From assembly GCA_958009085.1 (NCBI GenBank), contig OY253678.1, positions 558,001-622,000 on the forward strand: DNA of 64,000 bases, in the 5' to 3' direction. Positions 24,101 to 34,735 of the stretch are shown in pieces. The first letter of the stretch is position 1. Each line of letters begins with the position of its first letter. The position numbers were made by a program, and so were the translations under genes. A model generated the notes under the pieces. It saw only the letters and a program-made list of their open reading frames with translations, did no database searches and had not been told where the DNA came from. This DNA comes from Protoeuglena noctilucae (taxonomy: Eukaryota; Chlorophyta; Pedinophyceae; Marsupiomonadales; Marsupiomonadaceae).

Positions 24101-27100
24101 CGCGGTGGGGGGCGTGGTGGAGGGAGGGGTCCGCGGAAGGGCAAAGCGGCGGGGAAGGGAGCGATGGGGAACGGGGCGTTGGTGGACGAGGATGTGATTG
24201 AGGTGGTGGCGGGTGGCGAGGGCGCGGGGGACGTGCCTCCCGAGCGCGTGGCCTCTAAGGATGCCTACATGCTGCTGTACCGTCGCTGCGACATGGTTGG
24301 GGCGGAGGTGGTGGTGGGGGGTCCCGGGCGGGCGCGGGGCGGGCGGGGGCGAGGTCGGGAGGGTGCAGCGAATGCGGGGTCAGAGGCTGATGCAGGGGCA
24401 GAGGACCCACTGTCGCTGCTGCGGGGGAGCGTGCGGGAGCTGGTGGAGGAGCAGAGGCGGGAGTTCGAGGCGCGGGCGGGGGAGTACCGGGAGATGCTGT
24501 CGATCCATCGGAAGCGCCAGGAGGAGCGGCAGGCGTGGGTGCGGGGCGTCGTGGAGAGCGCGCCGGTGCCGGTGGACGCGACCGATTGGCGCTGGGTGCC
24601 GGCCGAGTGGCTGCAGTCGTGGGCGAACGCCTCGGCGCTGGTGGGGCCCGTGCCGGTGCGGGAGCTGGTGTGCCAGCACGGGCGGCTGGCGCTGGCGGCG
24701 GCGCCCCGGGCCAAGCGGGTCACGGTGGCGGCGTACCAGGCGCTGGTCGGGGAGGCCGAGGGGCTGCGGGAGGGCGGCGCAGGGGACAAGCCGGGCGCGG
24801 CTGTGGAGCTGGGGCCGGAGTCGCAATGCGCCACCTGCGTGACGTGAGTAGCGAGGTTGGTAGACGAATTAAGAATGATATGCCAATGGCTATAGGTACT
24901 GTGGCATAAGAGGATGTTTTGTTTGCAGTCAGGAGCTGGCCAGGCACCAGGAGGACGGTCTGGTGGGGGAGGAGCGGGAGCAAGCGATGCAGCAGGTGAG
25001 AAAGTGTTGAGAGCAAGCGATGCAGCAGTTGTCAGTCGCTGCAGATCACACACCTTATGCCTTGTCACACACAGATACAGACACACATGCGGCCACCTTT
25101 CGTCTCATCGCCATTGCTCCTCTCATTACCATCCCTCGTCTCCTTGCCATTTCTCATCTCACTACCATTCCTCATCTCGTTGCCACCATTCGTTCGATTG
25201 CAGCTCGAGAGCCTTCTCAGGGAGCACACGGACGCGACAGCCCACGACGCAGCTGCGCACGACCAGGCGTCCAGCAGCGGGCGTGGGGAGGAGTTCTACG
25301 CCAGCCGGACGTTCCTGCAGGGTTGGTTGCGGTGAGCGTGTGCGGTGGGGTGATGGGTGGGATGGGTGCGGTGAGAATGTGTGCTGTGGCAGGCAGGATG
25401 GGTGTGGTGAGGGTGTATGGCGGGGGTGTAGGCAGGGATAATGCTGCAGTGAGTCATGACAAGGAGAGCCCAGTAGTTCTAGACATCTCGCCCAATCCTT
25501 GCCCGGTTTGTCTGCCCCCACCGCCCCGCGCCCCCCCGCTCCCCGCAGGCGCCGCACCCCACACCTGATGCAGCCGCGGACCGGGACAAAGGCCCAGCGC
25601 CGCCCTCCCGGCGCCACGTCGCCCACCGCAACCCTCCTCTGCCCCCACGGGGGTCTTGCCGTGGAGTCATCGCCCGTCACCAAGCGCGTCCGCCTGCCAG
25701 CGCATCTGTGGGCCTTCTTCCGGAGGCAGTGGGAGCGGGAGGGCGGGGAGGTGGTGCTATGGTGAGGCAGTGGGAGCGGCAGGGTTGGGTGCTGGCTTGG
25801 TTTGCGGGCAATGAGCAGCAATTTCAGCTAGGGATGATGTACGTTGGACTTTATCCCAATGAGATATGATGAAGTCGAATCATGTGCATGGATTTTGAGG
25901 CAGGGCACTCCATGCTAGGCGTTCCCACGTGCCGTAAGCGCACCCCTCGTGCCTTCCCTCCCCGCAGCCCCCCGAGCGGCGCTGTGCCCCCCCACGTGGT
26001 CAAGCTGGTGCGGCCGGACGCCTCCAAGTCCGACGGGAAGACTGACGCGGCCCCTGACTCGGGGCCCGAGTCGCTGGCACCAGGGATGGGGCATACCGGG
26101 GGCGGCGCGGTGCATGAGCACAAGGGTGAGGACGGGGCGCGAGACGACAAGGAGAGCGATGCGGAGGACGGTGCTGAGAAGGCCGGGGGCGGGGCGAAGC
26201 GCGGGCGTGGGCGTGGGAGGGGCCGTGGTGGGGCGAAGGGGCGAGGACGGGGCAAGGGGCGGGGGCGGGGGCGGAGCAAGGCGGGTCGGGCCACAGACGA
26301 CGCGGAATCGACGGAGATGGATGCGGAGGTCGCGGTGGAGGCGGCTGCGGGGCCTACAAGGGTCGGGGCCGTGGACGGTGCTGGGGACGGGGTCAGTGAT
26401 GCCAGGGGTGGGGAGGGGTGGCCGGCCCCGCCGATGGTGGAGTTCCCCGTCGGGCGCGTGCATGAGTGCATGCTGTGCCGGTCTGCGATGGAGGTGGAGG
26501 CCGGGGAGGAGGCGCGAGTGCGGGCGGACATCGAGGCGAGCGCGGCGCACGGGTGCAGGGGGCTGGGGTGTTGGTTGCTTGCAAGGGTGCTGGGGCTGGG
26601 CGCGATTTTGATGGGACCAGAGTGGGTGCAGGGTCGGTCGTACGAGGATGTGCACGTCCTCAGCGCCCACTGTGCTGAGACCCAGCCTCGCGGGCACCTG
26701 ACTGCTGCACCCCAGCCTCGTTACCCGACGTGCGCATGTAACCGCTGACCCCACCTCCCGCCCCTGTCCCCAGGACCAGCGCCTCTCCCTGCCCGACCTG
26801 GCATCCGCGCCGGCGTCCCACCTCTCGGCGCAGATCGTCGCGGAGCGCCAGACGTTCTTCGCCATCCCACGTGCGTGGCTCGACAAGTGGCGTGCTTACG
26901 TCAACACGTCCGGGCGACGCATCGCGGCCGCCGAGCGCCCGGGGCCCCTCGCGGACGCTCTGTCGGTGCTGCGGTGCCGGCACGGCCGCCTGCTGGCGTC
27001 CCTGCCCCAAGTCTCCAGCCAGCGGGGGCGGTGGGCGGTGGTGCAGGCACCGCGCTCCGAAGACCCCACCGAGCTCTCCCTCGTCAAGCAGCGCGAGTTC

Positions 27101-28206
27101 GACTTACTTGCGTCCTTCTACGGCCCCGTCGACAACCCCATCGAGGCAAGGCTCGTGGTGGAGACGGTGGAGCGTGCACCGGGCATGGAGGCGGTGGCGG
27201 CGATCGACATCGATGGGGACGAGGAGGACGGGGGCGAGGAGGGCGCGCCGGCGCGGGCGGCGATGCGCGGGCGGCTCGTCAGCGACCCGCCGCAGTGCAC
27301 CGAGGTGTGTTCGAGTCAGAGTAGTGGCCATGGCATGGGCTTGGCTTGTACATGTTCATCGCTCTCGCTTGGCTCACGGATGCCATTCACAGTAATCGAG
27401 GGGGCGCTCGTTTTTCAATCCCTGTTTGTTGGTGCTCAAAGCTTCCTGCTTTCAAACAGCTCGTTTGTGATGGTTTGGCGGCACCTCAAGCATTGTCACG
27501 GTGGCGGCCCGCTCTTGATCACTGCCAAACCCTCTCGTCTCCCTCGCAGTGCCAGGAGGAGCAGCAGGCGGTGGAGCTTGCGGCGCTGCTCGAGTACAGG
27601 ACGGCGGCGATCGAGGTGGTGGCGGCGCGGGAGGCTCCAGGGCCCGACGACCCCCTGTGGGTCTCGGTGCTGCCGGGAGGGTACGTCGTGACGCCCCAGG
27701 GAGTGTCGGGCCCCCCTCGCGGCGGCGCAGGGAGCGGCACCGCCACCGGCGCCGGCGCCGGCGGCCCCGCCGCAGCCCTACCGTCGCGCCGCTCGCGGCG
27801 CTCCCGTGCGACGCTGGAGGTCACCCCGTCGACGACCGTGCAAGAGCTCAAGCTGCAGATCCTGCAGGCGCTGAACATCCACCCCGGCAACGCGCAGCTG
27901 TTCCTGAACGGCAAGGAGCTGACGGACGACACGCAGAACATGCGCCAGTGCCGTGTGTTCCCCAACCAGACCCTCGTGGTGGTCAGCCGGGGCCTGCACG
28001 ACGACAACGACCTCACAGGCATTCGGTTTCCGGGCGACGCGAGGGCGGTGGGGCCCCGGGAGGAGCACGGGGTCGGGTTCGGGGGCACGCTGCTGGCGGC
28101 CTATGGCTCGGTGGCCTCGGCGGCGATGGGGGCGGCGGAGGAGGGGGAGCGGGGCCCGAGCAAGGGACGCCGCCCGTTGGCGATTCGGTTAAGGCGTGTG
28201 GTGTAG
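21136..28206 (+). CDS. UBP26: Ubiquitin carboxyl-terminal hydrolase, UBP26/USP48 type (1544 aa)
   Basis: Nuclear deubiquitinase; Arabidopsis UBP26 acts on histone H2B. Exons: 21136-21190, 21383-21519, 21645-21743, 21916-22107, 22363-22607, 22750-22938, 23069-23194, 23416-24843, 24929-24995, 25204-25331, 25549-25761, 25968-26535, 26774-27304 and 27550-28206 (4635 nt, in frame). The leader block CRGQRGNPNCLCGLIP precedes the USP domain. Catalytic Cys is about residue 130 (LGATCYMN) and His about 387 (MGHYVAH). Zinc Cys pairs lie at CECG and CESC. DUSP-like segments follow (CPHGGL, AIPRAWLDKWRAYVN), and a ubiquitin-like domain (TTVQELKLQIL, LFLNGKEL) sits at the C-terminus, as in UBP26. The usual QQDxHEF box reads QQDGSEF. 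Introns 3 (donor 21744), 7 (23195) and probably 12 (26536) are GC-AG. Intron 12 could instead use a GT 14 nt earlier. Gly/Arg-rich linkers are expanded. Confidence 0.92.
23416..23475 (+). repeat. ACCGCC hexamer repeat coding Ala-Thr pairs in UBP26
   Basis: A short coding microsatellite of ACCGCC units gives about nine Ala-Thr pairs at the start of exon 8. It sits inside the USP catalytic domain, just before the HLYQLAAILVHRG strand. It begins immediately after the acceptor of a GC-AG intron. Confidence 0.8.
25090..25200 (+). repeat. Degenerate CTCATC/CCATT repeat in UBP26 intron 9
   Basis: The 3' half of intron 9 is made of loosely repeated units of the form CTCATCTCACTACCATT. It works as a long pyrimidine-rich tract before the acceptor at 25203. 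The repeat probably arose by slippage. Confidence 0.55.
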
Positions 28207-28394
28207 ATGCGGATTGCAGGGCGGCGGTTGTATGTCCGTCAGACGCATTGAGCCATGTCAGTCATGGGACATGGTGGTCAGTCCCGCCTGCCCTGAAAGG
28301 ATGAGGGTCATGATATTCTTGCGATTTCGATGGATAATCGAGAAGTCGAGAATCAGCAATAAAGATAACTGACTGAGGGACAAACAGCGCCACA

Positions 28395-29485
28395 ATGATG
28401 CTCGCCGGGCTTTTGTCCGTGCTGCTCTGCGCAGCCGTCGTGGGTGAGCTCAGCGAACGCCTCGACAGGTCATGAGGCGCGCGCGGTGTCTGCGGCCGAA
28501 CATCATCGCGTTCTCGCTGCCTGCAGCGGCCGACGGGGACCACCACCACCACCACCACCACGACGGTTCTCCGACATATCGATTCGCCGGTACGTGCGCA
28601 TGTGATGCATGACATGCGTTTTGGGCTCCCAAGGGGGGCCGATGGCGTGATTTAGGGAAGCACCGCCTCCCAACCCTCGGGACTTGGTGCGCCTTCAGAA
28701 ATCGCGGATGGCCACAGCATCGCGTTCTCGGAGCACGGTTCGGGGTCCGAGCAGCTCTGGATCGATGACCATGCTGTGAAGCCAGGTGCGCGGCTTCCAC
28801 GCGCGCGAGCGGGGCGGAATGGCTCTGCAGCCATGGAGTGCTCCTGCCCGCGGCTCTTCCGCAGGCGACCCCTGCCGCTGCCCCAAGGGCTGGGAGACGT
28901 ACTCGCTTTGCGACGCGTACGGCATCTGCGTCGGGAACGACCAGAGCAGTCGGCTGGCCAAGATGTGCCCGCCGCCCTCGAAGACGGAACCAGCCGTCGC
29001 CCAGCGGGGCAGCGGACAGACCAACGACCTCTTCGGGGAGCTTGGGAACCTGCTGGCCGCCGTCCGTCAGCAGGCGGTCGACATGCTGTCGCAGGACCAG
29101 TGCCTCCGCGCCAAACGTGCTGCGCTGGAGAAGGACATGGTCAGCGGCGAGTACGACCGCACGTTTACCTGCGTGTGCGTGCCTCAGGTGAGGATTGCAG
29201 CTATATCATTTCCGCAGCGCCGCAGAGATCCGCAGCTGACGACGGGTGGCGAACGGGTGCAATGCGGATAGCAGCCGCACCACTGCTGGATGGTCGCCGT
29301 GTTCCCACACGCAACCGCAGACGGAAGGGGCCTCGCAGCCCGCCATGGCGCCCTCGGAGCCCGCGAAGGCGAAGCCAGTCACGGCACCCGCAACCACGGC
29401 GCAGCAGACGGTGCCGCTGACCAAGCTGCGCCCTGCCGACGCTCACAAGGCCGACGCTTACATGGCGCCCACCGTCGCAGCCTAA
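28395..29485 (+). CDS. Small secreted Cys-motif protein with His7 run, unknown function
   Basis: Exons 28395-28443, 28527-28589, 28699-28785, 28865-29187 and 29321-29485 give 228 residues. The N-terminus is a clear signal peptide (MMLAGLLSVLLCAAVV). The mature part opens with seven His in a row, then an acidic/His segment (HSIAFSEHGSGSEQLWIDDH). A compact Cys cluster follows (DPCRCPKGWETYSLC, GICVGND), then a helical region with two more Cys pairs, and a Pro/Ala/Thr-rich tail. At least eight Cys suggest disulfides outside the cytosol. I do not recognise the family. It follows UBP26 on the same strand by 188 nt. The first three introns are all phase 1, a pattern often seen in modular secreted proteins. 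Secretion is well supported; the role is unknown. Confidence 0.7.
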
Positions 29486-29843
29486 GCCTGAGCCAGAGCC
29501 ATGCTCATGCATACCCTGACGATACGCTCACACGCTCAGCTCAGCAACGAGTGCGGCGTCTGCGCAACATAGGCACATGGTGCTTCAGCAGTGCGGTGCG
29601 CTGTTCACGAATCGAGTTGAATCGAGTTGAGTGCGCATATCCGCTTGCTGCCACTCGCGGGGTGGCGGAACGCGGAAGGACGCGCGCAGGCAGAGGCGCA
29701 CGCCCACGGGGGTGGTTAGGGAGCTAGGAAATCGTAAACCACAATCGATGGACTAAACACAGAGTTGCTTGCACAGAGCTGCTTGCACGAGCACACCACG
29801 ATCACGCCAGCACACACGACAGTGTCCATGGGTCCTGACCGTG
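29486..29843. other. Convergent 3' intergenic region
   Basis: Between the stops of the secreted-protein gene and CFAP58. It contains a short perfect repeat of AATCGAGTTG near 29610-29632 and is otherwise unremarkable. Confidence 0.4.
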
Positions 29844-32800
29844 TCATCCGGGGGTTTGCGCGAGGCTGAACCCCCCGCCCATGAACCGCGCCCGGTCGTT
29901 CTCCGGCGCAGGCATCGTGGCTGCCAGGCTCTGCCCCGTGGCACCCCCCGTCCGGCCCATGCGATCCACCTGCTCCCGCCGGCGTGACTGCGGGGTGTCG
30001 AGTGTCGTGAGGTGAGTTCATCTGCATCCTGCTGAGCGTTGGCGATCCCACGTGCAGCCCTCCTCAGACCTCCAGGCCGTCCTTCAATCCAAGCACTGCC
30101 ATTCCACTCCTGCCACCCCACGCTCACCTCGAAGTACTTGCGCTTGAGGTCGTTGAGCTCCCTCACGAGCCTCTCCATCTCGTACTTGTACTCGTTGACC
30201 TGCGCCTGGAGCATGTTGAGCTCGCTGGCCATCGCCTTCATCTGCCGCGCCTTCTCCTTGAGGCTGGCGCGGTACACTGCCAGCTGCTCCGCGGCCTCCG
30301 GTCCCGGCTGACGCGCCAGAATGTTCTTGAGCTCCAGGTACATCCGCTCCTTCTCCTGGATCAGCAGGTCCTTCTCAACCACCTCCTCCGTCTTGTTGAT
30401 CAACCGCTTCTGCAGCGTTTGGATCTTCTGAATCATCTCGAACGTCGCAGGGTCGGAGCCCTCCAGCTTGCGCCACCGGTGCACGTTCATCGGGGTCTCC
30501 AGCTCCTCGCTCAAGGCCTTGACCTTCGCGCGCTCCTGGAGCAGCTCCCGGCTCAGGTGGTGCACCTCGCGCTTCAGGATGCCTGCGACACGCGGCGGGG
30601 GATGGGCGGTCGTGCACCCTGCCGGACGCGACAGGTCTGGCAAAGCAGCGAGCTGTTCAGCAAGGGAAGCGATTCCGCAGCGCTGTTATACGAGGCATCG
30701 CCAGTGCGCATCCGCAGTGCTTGCCATGCTTGCGCCTCCGCCGCGCGCCCCGCCACTCACCGATGTTCTGCACTGACCCCCGCAGCACCCCGACTTCGCG
30801 CTTAAGGTCCGAGAGCTTGAGCTTGAGGACGCGGATCTCGTTCACGCGGTCCCGGTACTGCACCTGCCCCTTCAGCAACGTGCTCTGTTGGATCTTGACC
30901 TTCTCGTACAGCAGCGCCAGTTCGTCGTTGCGGCGGATGAGCTGCGTCCCGAGGATGTCGCGCTCGTTCACCACCACGTCGTACTCCTTGCGCATGCGCG
31001 CGCGCTCCTGGTCCGCCTCCCTGCGGGGAGCGAGGGCGGGCAGGGCGGCGTCGGTGACAGTACGCGGGGTGGGCCGGGTGTGCAGCACGAAGCGCAACCA
31101 TATGCACGCGGCCCTCAATGAGGGCGTCTACCCTTCGAATTGGCCGTATGAGGAGACTGCACCTGCGCAGCCGCATGCACCGCTGCTGCCGCCTCCCATG
31201 TCTCACATGATGATGTTGTTGAGCTTGTCGATCTGCTGCTTCTGCTTGGACACGGTGACCTCGGATGCCCCGAGCGCCTCCTTGACCTTGGCCAGCTCGA
31301 GCTTCTTCTGGTCCATCTTCTTCTCTTGCGCTTGCACCGACATGAGCGTGGTCGTGAGGGACCAGTCCCGGACCTTGATCAGCTCCTTCAGCTGGTCCGT
31401 CTGGTGATCCGTGACCTTCATTTTGCGCTTGAGCTCCTGGATCTCGTCCTGGGCCTCGATCAGGTTCTTGCTGTAAAGGTTGCGGTCGCTGCGGACCGCC
31501 TCGTAGAGGTTCTGCTGCTGCTTCAGGCGGCCCTCGCCCTCCACGACCTTCTTCTGCAGGTCGATCACGGCCATCTCCCGCGCCTTGACCTCCTCCAGGG
31601 CCTGGAGGTACTTCTGCGTGGCCTCCTCGGCGTCGCGCGCAAACTGCGCCCGCTGCTTCTCCAGCGACGACAGCGCCATGGCCATCCGCTGCACCTCCAT
31701 CTTGTACCCATCAATCTCGTGCTCCAGCGAGCGCTTTGATCCCTCCACGATCTTCACGTCGTCGAGGCGCTTGGCCGCGAGGTTCTCCACGTTAGCCTTC
31801 AGCTTCGCCAGCACGTCGCGCTCCCGGTTCATGTCGTCCTGCTTCTTGCGGGCCGTCGACACCTCGGCCTGTAGACTGTCCAGCTCCTTCTCCAATTGCA
31901 CCTTCTCCTTCACCACCACCTCCCTGCGAGGGACGAAGGCCGAAGTCATGACGGGTCACTGCCTGTGCGCCCCACTGCAGCGGCGGGCCACACCCCCGAC
32001 GCGCCCGAACGCAGCGACGAGCCACAGCGCGATGCGTCCCACCCCGCGCCCCATCGACCCACGCGCGTCATGCTCCCTCGCACCACCTCATCCCTCACCT
32101 CTGCTTCTCCACGTCCAGCTTCTGCTTCTCCACCACCTTGACCCTGGCCAGCGCCGCGTCCCTGGCCTTGCCGGCCTTGGACACCTCGGCCCTCAGTGCC
32201 GCGATCTCCTCGTCCCGCGAGCGCATCTCCAGCTGCTGCTGCGACACCTGCGCCAGCAGCTGCGTGTTCTGGTGCACCTGCTCGTCGAGGTCCTGCTGCA
32301 TCCGGTGGACCTTCTCCACCATCATATTGTAGTCGCGGCCCACGCGGTCCAGCTGGCTGTCGCGGTCCCGCAGCATGGACTCCACCCGCGCCGCCTCCTC
32401 CTCCTGCGTCGCCAGCGCCACCAGCTTCGCCTTGACCTCCTCGCCCTTGGCCTCCAGCGCCGCCCGAAGGTCCTTCACGGTGCGCTCCAGCCGGTCGCGC
32501 CGCTTCGCCTCCATCTCGTCGCGGCGCTCCCGGTCCTTGGCGCCCGCCCGCGCGCGCGTCAGCTCCTCCATCATGTCCATGCGCTCACGCTCCGCCACCC
32601 GCCCCCGCTCCTGCGCCTCCGCCAGGTCCGCCCGGACCTTCACCAGCGTCTGGACCATCTCGTCGCGCTCCTTGGCCAGCTCCTCCTTCGACGCCATCAG
32701 CTCCTGCAGCTCGTCGTCCACGATCGTCATACGCGGCGCCGCCTCGCCGTCGCGCTGCAGCGCCTGCAGCTCCGCCCGGAGGCTCTGCACTTGCTCTCTG

Positions 32801-33460
32801 CGTCGCGGGGAGGGGCGGGAGACACGCGGTCACGTGCCGGTGCGAGCAGGTTGAACCGGCGCACCGCATGGCAAGCGCGTTGCCTCACTCTCCTCGCCGG
32901 ATGCATGGACGCCCGCCCGGTTGAGCGCTGCCGTCGCCCAGCACAGCCTTCCTCTCCTCCCAACTCACCTCAAGTGCACCTCCTTTTCCCTCGTCTCGTC
33001 GACCTCCTGCCACGCAGTCTCCACCTCCTTCTTGAGCGCCGTGATCATCTGCTGGTCGTCCTCCGACAGCCGCAGCGCCGCCTGCACCTTGGCCGCGTTC
33101 GCCACCAGCTCCGCATTCATCTCCTTGCACTTCTTGAGCAGCTTCCGGCCCTTGTCGTTCGACTTTCGGAACGCCCGGAGCAGCTTCTCGTACTCCACAC
33201 GGAACTGCTCCAGAGACTCGTCCCCGACCATCTCTTGCAGCACCTAAGGCAGGGAAAGGAGAGCAGGGGCTCGTGAGTCCGGAACCTGGCGGGCGGGCGC
33301 GGGCGTGGCTTTGCTGCAGCGGCATGGCATCGGCATGGCCCCTCACCTCCAAGAACTCTCGCTCCAGGCCCTCCGCGGCATTCAACTCCTCCTCAAAGGG
33401 CTCCAACCCTTTCTTCACAGGGGCCTCCTCCGTCATCGTCCGCTCGATGGTCCGCTCCAT
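29844..33460 (-). CDS. CFAP58: CFAP58 (CCDC147) ciliary coiled-coil protein, seven exons
   Basis: Exons 33460-33347, 33243-32969, 32797-32099, 31923-31207, 31020-30761, 30582-30128 and 29987-29844 give about 887 residues, close to the 870 of animal CFAP58. The protein is coiled coil throughout. Near-identical family blocks are GRLKQQQNLYEAVRSDRNLY, RDILGTQLIRRNDELALLYE, PMNVHRWRKLEGSDP and LARQPGPEAAEQL. It ends with the family's Gly-rich tail (ARFMGGGFSL). CFAP58 is an axonemal protein needed for building motile cilia; the Chlamydomonas relative is a flagellar-associated protein. All introns are GT-AG. The gene ends towards the secreted-protein gene. An intact cilium gene implies a flagellate stage, or recent loss of one. 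Confidence 0.93.
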
Positions 33461-34735
33461 CACGGCAGCGGCCGTCGCGGGGGGCGGCGCGCCGCAGGCA
33501 CCTGGAGGCACGCGCAGGCGCCGAGGAGGTGTCCAGGCGCTGAACAAAGAAGTTGAGACGCACATGCACTCATCAAAGATACTGCGCGATGCCAGGGAAG
33601 GGGCGACGACGCGCCCGCGAGCGGGAACGGGCCGACAGGGCGACGTCGGCAGATGGGCTGCCCCGACTGCCCGCGTCGGGGCGCTCAAATGACACGGCCC
33701 CTGCGGCGCACCTTAGCTGGAAAGGTTATCCCTTTCCTGCCGTCCCTCCCCGCCCTTCAGGGCCCAAAGCGGCCGGGTATGGCAGCCCTGCGCAGGTGGA
33801 GAGGCAGTCGCCATCAGTGCGACTCCTGGGCGGCAGACCGGAACTCACAGCAAGGGCAAGGGAAGAATCAGTGCGTAGCGACGTGGGAAGTTGCACGCGG
33901 TGGCAACAGCGATGCCGGGCGGGGACTGCCATGGCCACGGCACTCAGCGACATGCATCCGCGCGCCGAGAGCGAGGAGGTCGACAGCGACGCCCGGTCTG
34001 TGCACCCCGCTGCAAATCATCACAAAGATGCTGACAGGGGAACGCAAAGGCGCTGAAGTCCGCTCTGGGAGGCAAACGACGTCTGCCTTTCAGGAAGTTC
34101 GTCCTTAGCGTCCAACGGGCCTACCTGGGATACAGTGATTTACTAATGATAAGCGCCGGACCGGCTGGGATTCGCGGGACGCAAGCGTAACGCAGGCCAA
34201 AAGATGGCCCTGTCCGGGGGCTCTCTCGCGATGGCCGACCAGCAGTGATGGCAGAGACAGAAGCTAATTGACAGGCATGGCGCTTTCGAAGTGAGTTGCC
34301 AATTCAGTTGGCGAGAATGCGCCGCGCCAGACACGCAAAATCGTGCGACACATGTTTCTCGCGAGGTGCCACACCGTCCATAGCTCGACACGCATTCAAA
34401 GCCGCGTGCAGGCATGCGGGTTAGGCAACCCTGGTCGGGCAAACGCCTGCCAGGATCGGGGAGTGCAAAGTAGAATCACGGAAAGTGGGTCGACCTAGCT
34501 GCGCTGTCGCTTGGGCCGTGCAGGGCCACGTGCGGTGGATGCCCCCGACGCTCTCCCGATAGGACTGCTACTGGACGCGTACCGACGATTCTCCTTCCGC
34601 GCGCGAGCCCCCCTTCCCTCTCGGGGACCCGTGTCGACGGTCGGCTGAGCGCTGCCGGATGTCTGCGACTCGTCAGCGCCCTGCGGCCACGTGAGACAGC
34701 TCGGGGTGCATCCCTTGCCACCAGGTCCCGGCTCC
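33461..34735. other. 1.3 kb upstream of CFAP58, no gene seen
   Basis: Holds the CFAP58 promoter and the 3' end of the GNAT-like gene, both on the minus strand. Composition drops to more ordinary GC near 34100-34450. Open frames here lack motifs. No tRNA-like or repeated structure was found. Confidence 0.4.

Noticed and set aside
7038-28364. AATAAA sequences near 7038 and 28359 as polyadenylation signals
   Set aside because: Only two of many genes have one, and chlorophytes generally do not depend on this hexamer, so I do not annotate them.
31585-33276. A 563-codon open frame on the plus strand with many Leu/His
   Set aside because: Exact antisense of CFAP58 exons; the Leu/His bias comes from reading Glu/Lys/Gln coiled-coil codons backwards.
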